A stretch of 64,000 nt of DNA, from the NCBI GenBank assembly GCA_964368815.1, contig CAYJDA010000002.1, positions 1-64,000 of the forward strand, in the 5' to 3' direction. A model generated the notes under the pieces. The model was not told the DNA's origin and ran no database searches. It saw nothing but the letters and a program-made list of their open reading frames with translations. Source of the DNA: CAYJBH01 sp964368815 (GTDB lineage Bacteria > Bacillota > Clostridia > Oscillospirales > Ruminococcaceae). Of the stretch, positions 62,952 through 64,000 are shown piece by piece. The position numbers were made by a program, and so were the translations under genes. Each line of letters starts with the position of its first letter. Within the stretch, counting starts at the first letter, position 1.

Positions 62952-62975
62952 CTAACCTTCAACTCAACCTCAACT
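62935..62975. promoter_or_regulatory. Four 11-bp-spaced direct repeats, probable response-regulator operator
   Basis: CTTCAACT begins at 62935, 62946 and 62957, and CCTCAACT at 62968. The spacing is exactly 11 bases throughout, one helical turn, as used by OmpR/PhoB-type dimers binding side by side. The array lies in the divergent ftsH/regulator gap, upstream of the regulator promoter and over the ftsH -35 region. Confidence 0.65.
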
Positions 62976-62998
62976 TTTATTTTTTTCAAAGTTTTTTG

Positions 62999-63027
62999 TT
63001 GATTAAATATTTATGTGGATGTATAAT
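62999..63027 (+). promoter_or_regulatory. Promoter of the OmpR-family regulator
   Basis: TTGATT (62999-63004) and a perfect TATAAT (63022-63027) are separated by 17 bases, about 33 bases before the ATG at 63061. This makes a longer frame starting at 63013 unlikely, because it would begin before the -10. Confidence 0.65.
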
Positions 63028-63060
63028 TGTTTCAACCAATACTTTTTAGGAAAATATAAT

Positions 63061-63735
63061 ATGATAAATATAATGATTGTGGAGGACGACGAGGATCTGA
63101 GAAAACTTTTTTACACCGTCGTGAGTGAAAATGGATACAATGTAGTTTGTGCATGTGATGGAATTGATGCATTTGATGTACTCGATGATACAAGGGTAGA
63201 TTTAATTATCTCCGATGTTATGATGCCGAGGATGGATGGTTTTGAATTTATTAAAAGTTTGAGAGAAGCCGGATATGATATGCCGACACTGCTTATAACG
63301 GCAAAAGATTCATCGGAGGATAAAAGACAGGGCTTTCGTGCAGGAGTTGATGACTATATGGTAAAGCCTGTTGATGTAAACGAGATGATTTGGCGCATTG
63401 AGGCTCTGCTTAGGCGTAGCAAAATAACCAGTGATAATATCGTGAGGATAAAAAATACAGTTTTTAATGAAGACACCCTAATCGCAACAAGCGAAACCGA
63501 GACGGTGGAGCTACCGCAAAAAGAGTTTAACTTATTGTTTAAGTTGGTGGCATCACCAAACAAGGTTTTTTCAAGAAGACAGTTGATGGACCATGTATGG
63601 GGGATAGACACCGAGTCTGATACACACACCTTAGATGTACATATAAGTAGGCTTAGAGTTAAGTTTAAAAACAATAAGGATTTTGAAATAGTAACGGTGC
63701 GAGGGTTGGGTTTCAAGGCGGTGGAGTTGTTATGA
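63061..63735 (+). CDS. OmpR/PhoB-family response regulator
   Basis: 224 aa from ATG 63061 (MINIMIVEDDED) with AGGA ten bases upstream. The receiver has the acidic pair D9-D10, phosphoacceptor D52 in IISDVMMPRMDG, and the lysine in MVKPVD. The C-terminal winged helix (about 125-224) ends TVRGLGFKAVELL. It overlaps the kinase start by 4 bases (ATGA). It is divergent from ftsH, and the direct repeats upstream suggest that it controls itself and perhaps ftsH. Confidence 0.92.
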   Translation: MINIMIVEDDEDLRKLFYTVVSENGYNVVCACDGIDAFDVLDDTRVDLIISDVMMPRMDGFEFIKSLREAGYDMPTLLITAKDSSEDKRQGFRAGVDDYMVKPVDVNEMIWRIEALLRRSKITSDNIVRIKNTVFNEDTLIATSETETVELPQKEFNLLFKLVASPNKVFSRRQLMDHVWGIDTESDTHTLDVHISRLRVKFKNNKDFEIVTVRGLGFKAVELL

Positions 63736-64000
63736 AGAGAAAACATAAGCTGGGTACTATCTTTACAACAGGGGTGTTTTTCACCCTGTTTATATCCATC
63801 GTAGTAGGTATAGCACTAAATATTTTTCTTCCTTTCGACTTTAACTTTAAAGGGACACTGGTACTACGGCTTGCCTTGGGTGTGCTTTTATGCTCGGCAA
63901 CAGGCACCGTTATCTCTAATTTGATAGGACAAAACACGCTCAACACCATAAAAGAACTCAATAATGCTACAAAGGAAATTGCAGGTGGTAACTACAATGT
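63732..64000 (+). CDS. Sensor histidine kinase, N-terminal part (cut by window end)
   Basis: 89 codons are visible from ATG 63732, overlapping the regulator stop. MKRKHKLGTIFTTGVFF leads into a first membrane helix (about residues 9-32), a short outside loop of perhaps 15 residues, a second helix (about 49-70) and a HAMP-like start (LNTIKELNNATKEIAGGNYN). Kinases with so short a loop usually sense in the membrane or by another protein. The catalytic part lies beyond the window. Confidence 0.85.
   Translation, partial: MKRKHKLGTIFTTGVFFTLFISIVVGIALNIFLPFDFNFKGTLVLRLALGVLLCSATGTVISNLIGQNTLNTIKELNNATKEIAGGNYN

Noticed and set aside
62935..62975. Possible CRISPR or minisatellite
   Set aside because: Repeat unit is 8 bases at 11-base spacing, far too short for CRISPR, and its promoter position fits an operator.
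1..64000. Prophage, IS element or integrated plasmid
   Set aside because: No integrase, transposase, replication or structural phage gene and no terminal repeats were seen; gene directions and codon use look chromosomal throughout.

Overview
The window looks like a chromosome segment of an anaerobic, low-GC Gram-positive bacterium of the class Clostridia (an Oscillospirales-like gut lineage is my inference). Support: PPi-dependent pyruvate phosphate dikinase, an A/V-type ATPase operon, YesM/YesN two-component proteins, RACo-type corrinoid activation, strong AGGAG ribosome sites, lipobox lipoproteins, and Ntp, YugP and DUF1934 families typical of Firmicutes. No phage, transposase, CRISPR array or rRNA was seen. 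There are 55 protein genes (one split by a frameshift, one cut by the window end) and two tRNAs. No gene-free stretch exceeds 300 bases.

Region 1 (1-6.1 kb) is a compact corrinoid methyl-transfer operon on the minus strand: corrinoid protein, a URO-D-type methyltransferase fused to a thioredoxin-like domain, a CobW-type GTPase and a RACo-like reactivase. A divergent PocR/AraC regulator faces it. Region 2 (6.1-15.6 kb) is a second accessory block: YesM-like kinase, solute-binding lipoprotein, two sugar-type permeases, a second URO-D-family protein and a YesN-like regulator broken at a T8 run, with a MATE transporter upstream. No ABC ATPase is encoded in this block. I infer that regions 1 and 2 may serve import and demethylation of an unknown methylated compound.

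Region 3 (15.7-23 kb) has an isochorismatase-like hydrolase, a heterodimeric ABC exporter and PPDK on the plus strand with a strong terminator. Region 4 (23-35.8 kb) is mostly housekeeping: NagA, TcdA, a GH13-like protein that has lost its catalytic residues, a PH-domain protein, CysK, a lipid kinase, a two-domain glycosyltransferase, YchF, ArgS, DUF1934, MurI and Ddl. Region 5 (35.8-43.2 kb) is a cell-surface glycopolymer cluster (MBOAT acyltransferase, two SGNH proteins, a GT-B-like transferase, flippase, DUF624). Region 6 (43.2-48.5 kb) holds PTS enzyme I and SMC.

Region 7 (48.5-58.8 kb) is a complete A/V-type ATPase operon (order G/H-like, C, I, K, F, E, A, B, D), ended by a 15-bp hairpin terminator, with a DUF2207 membrane protein at its head. 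Region 8 (58.8-64 kb) has a tRNA-Trp/tRNA-Thr pair behind a consensus promoter, small unknown proteins, a lipoprotein, YugP, FtsH, and a divergent OmpR-family regulator/kinase pair. Four direct repeats at exactly 11-bp spacing lie between ftsH and the regulator.
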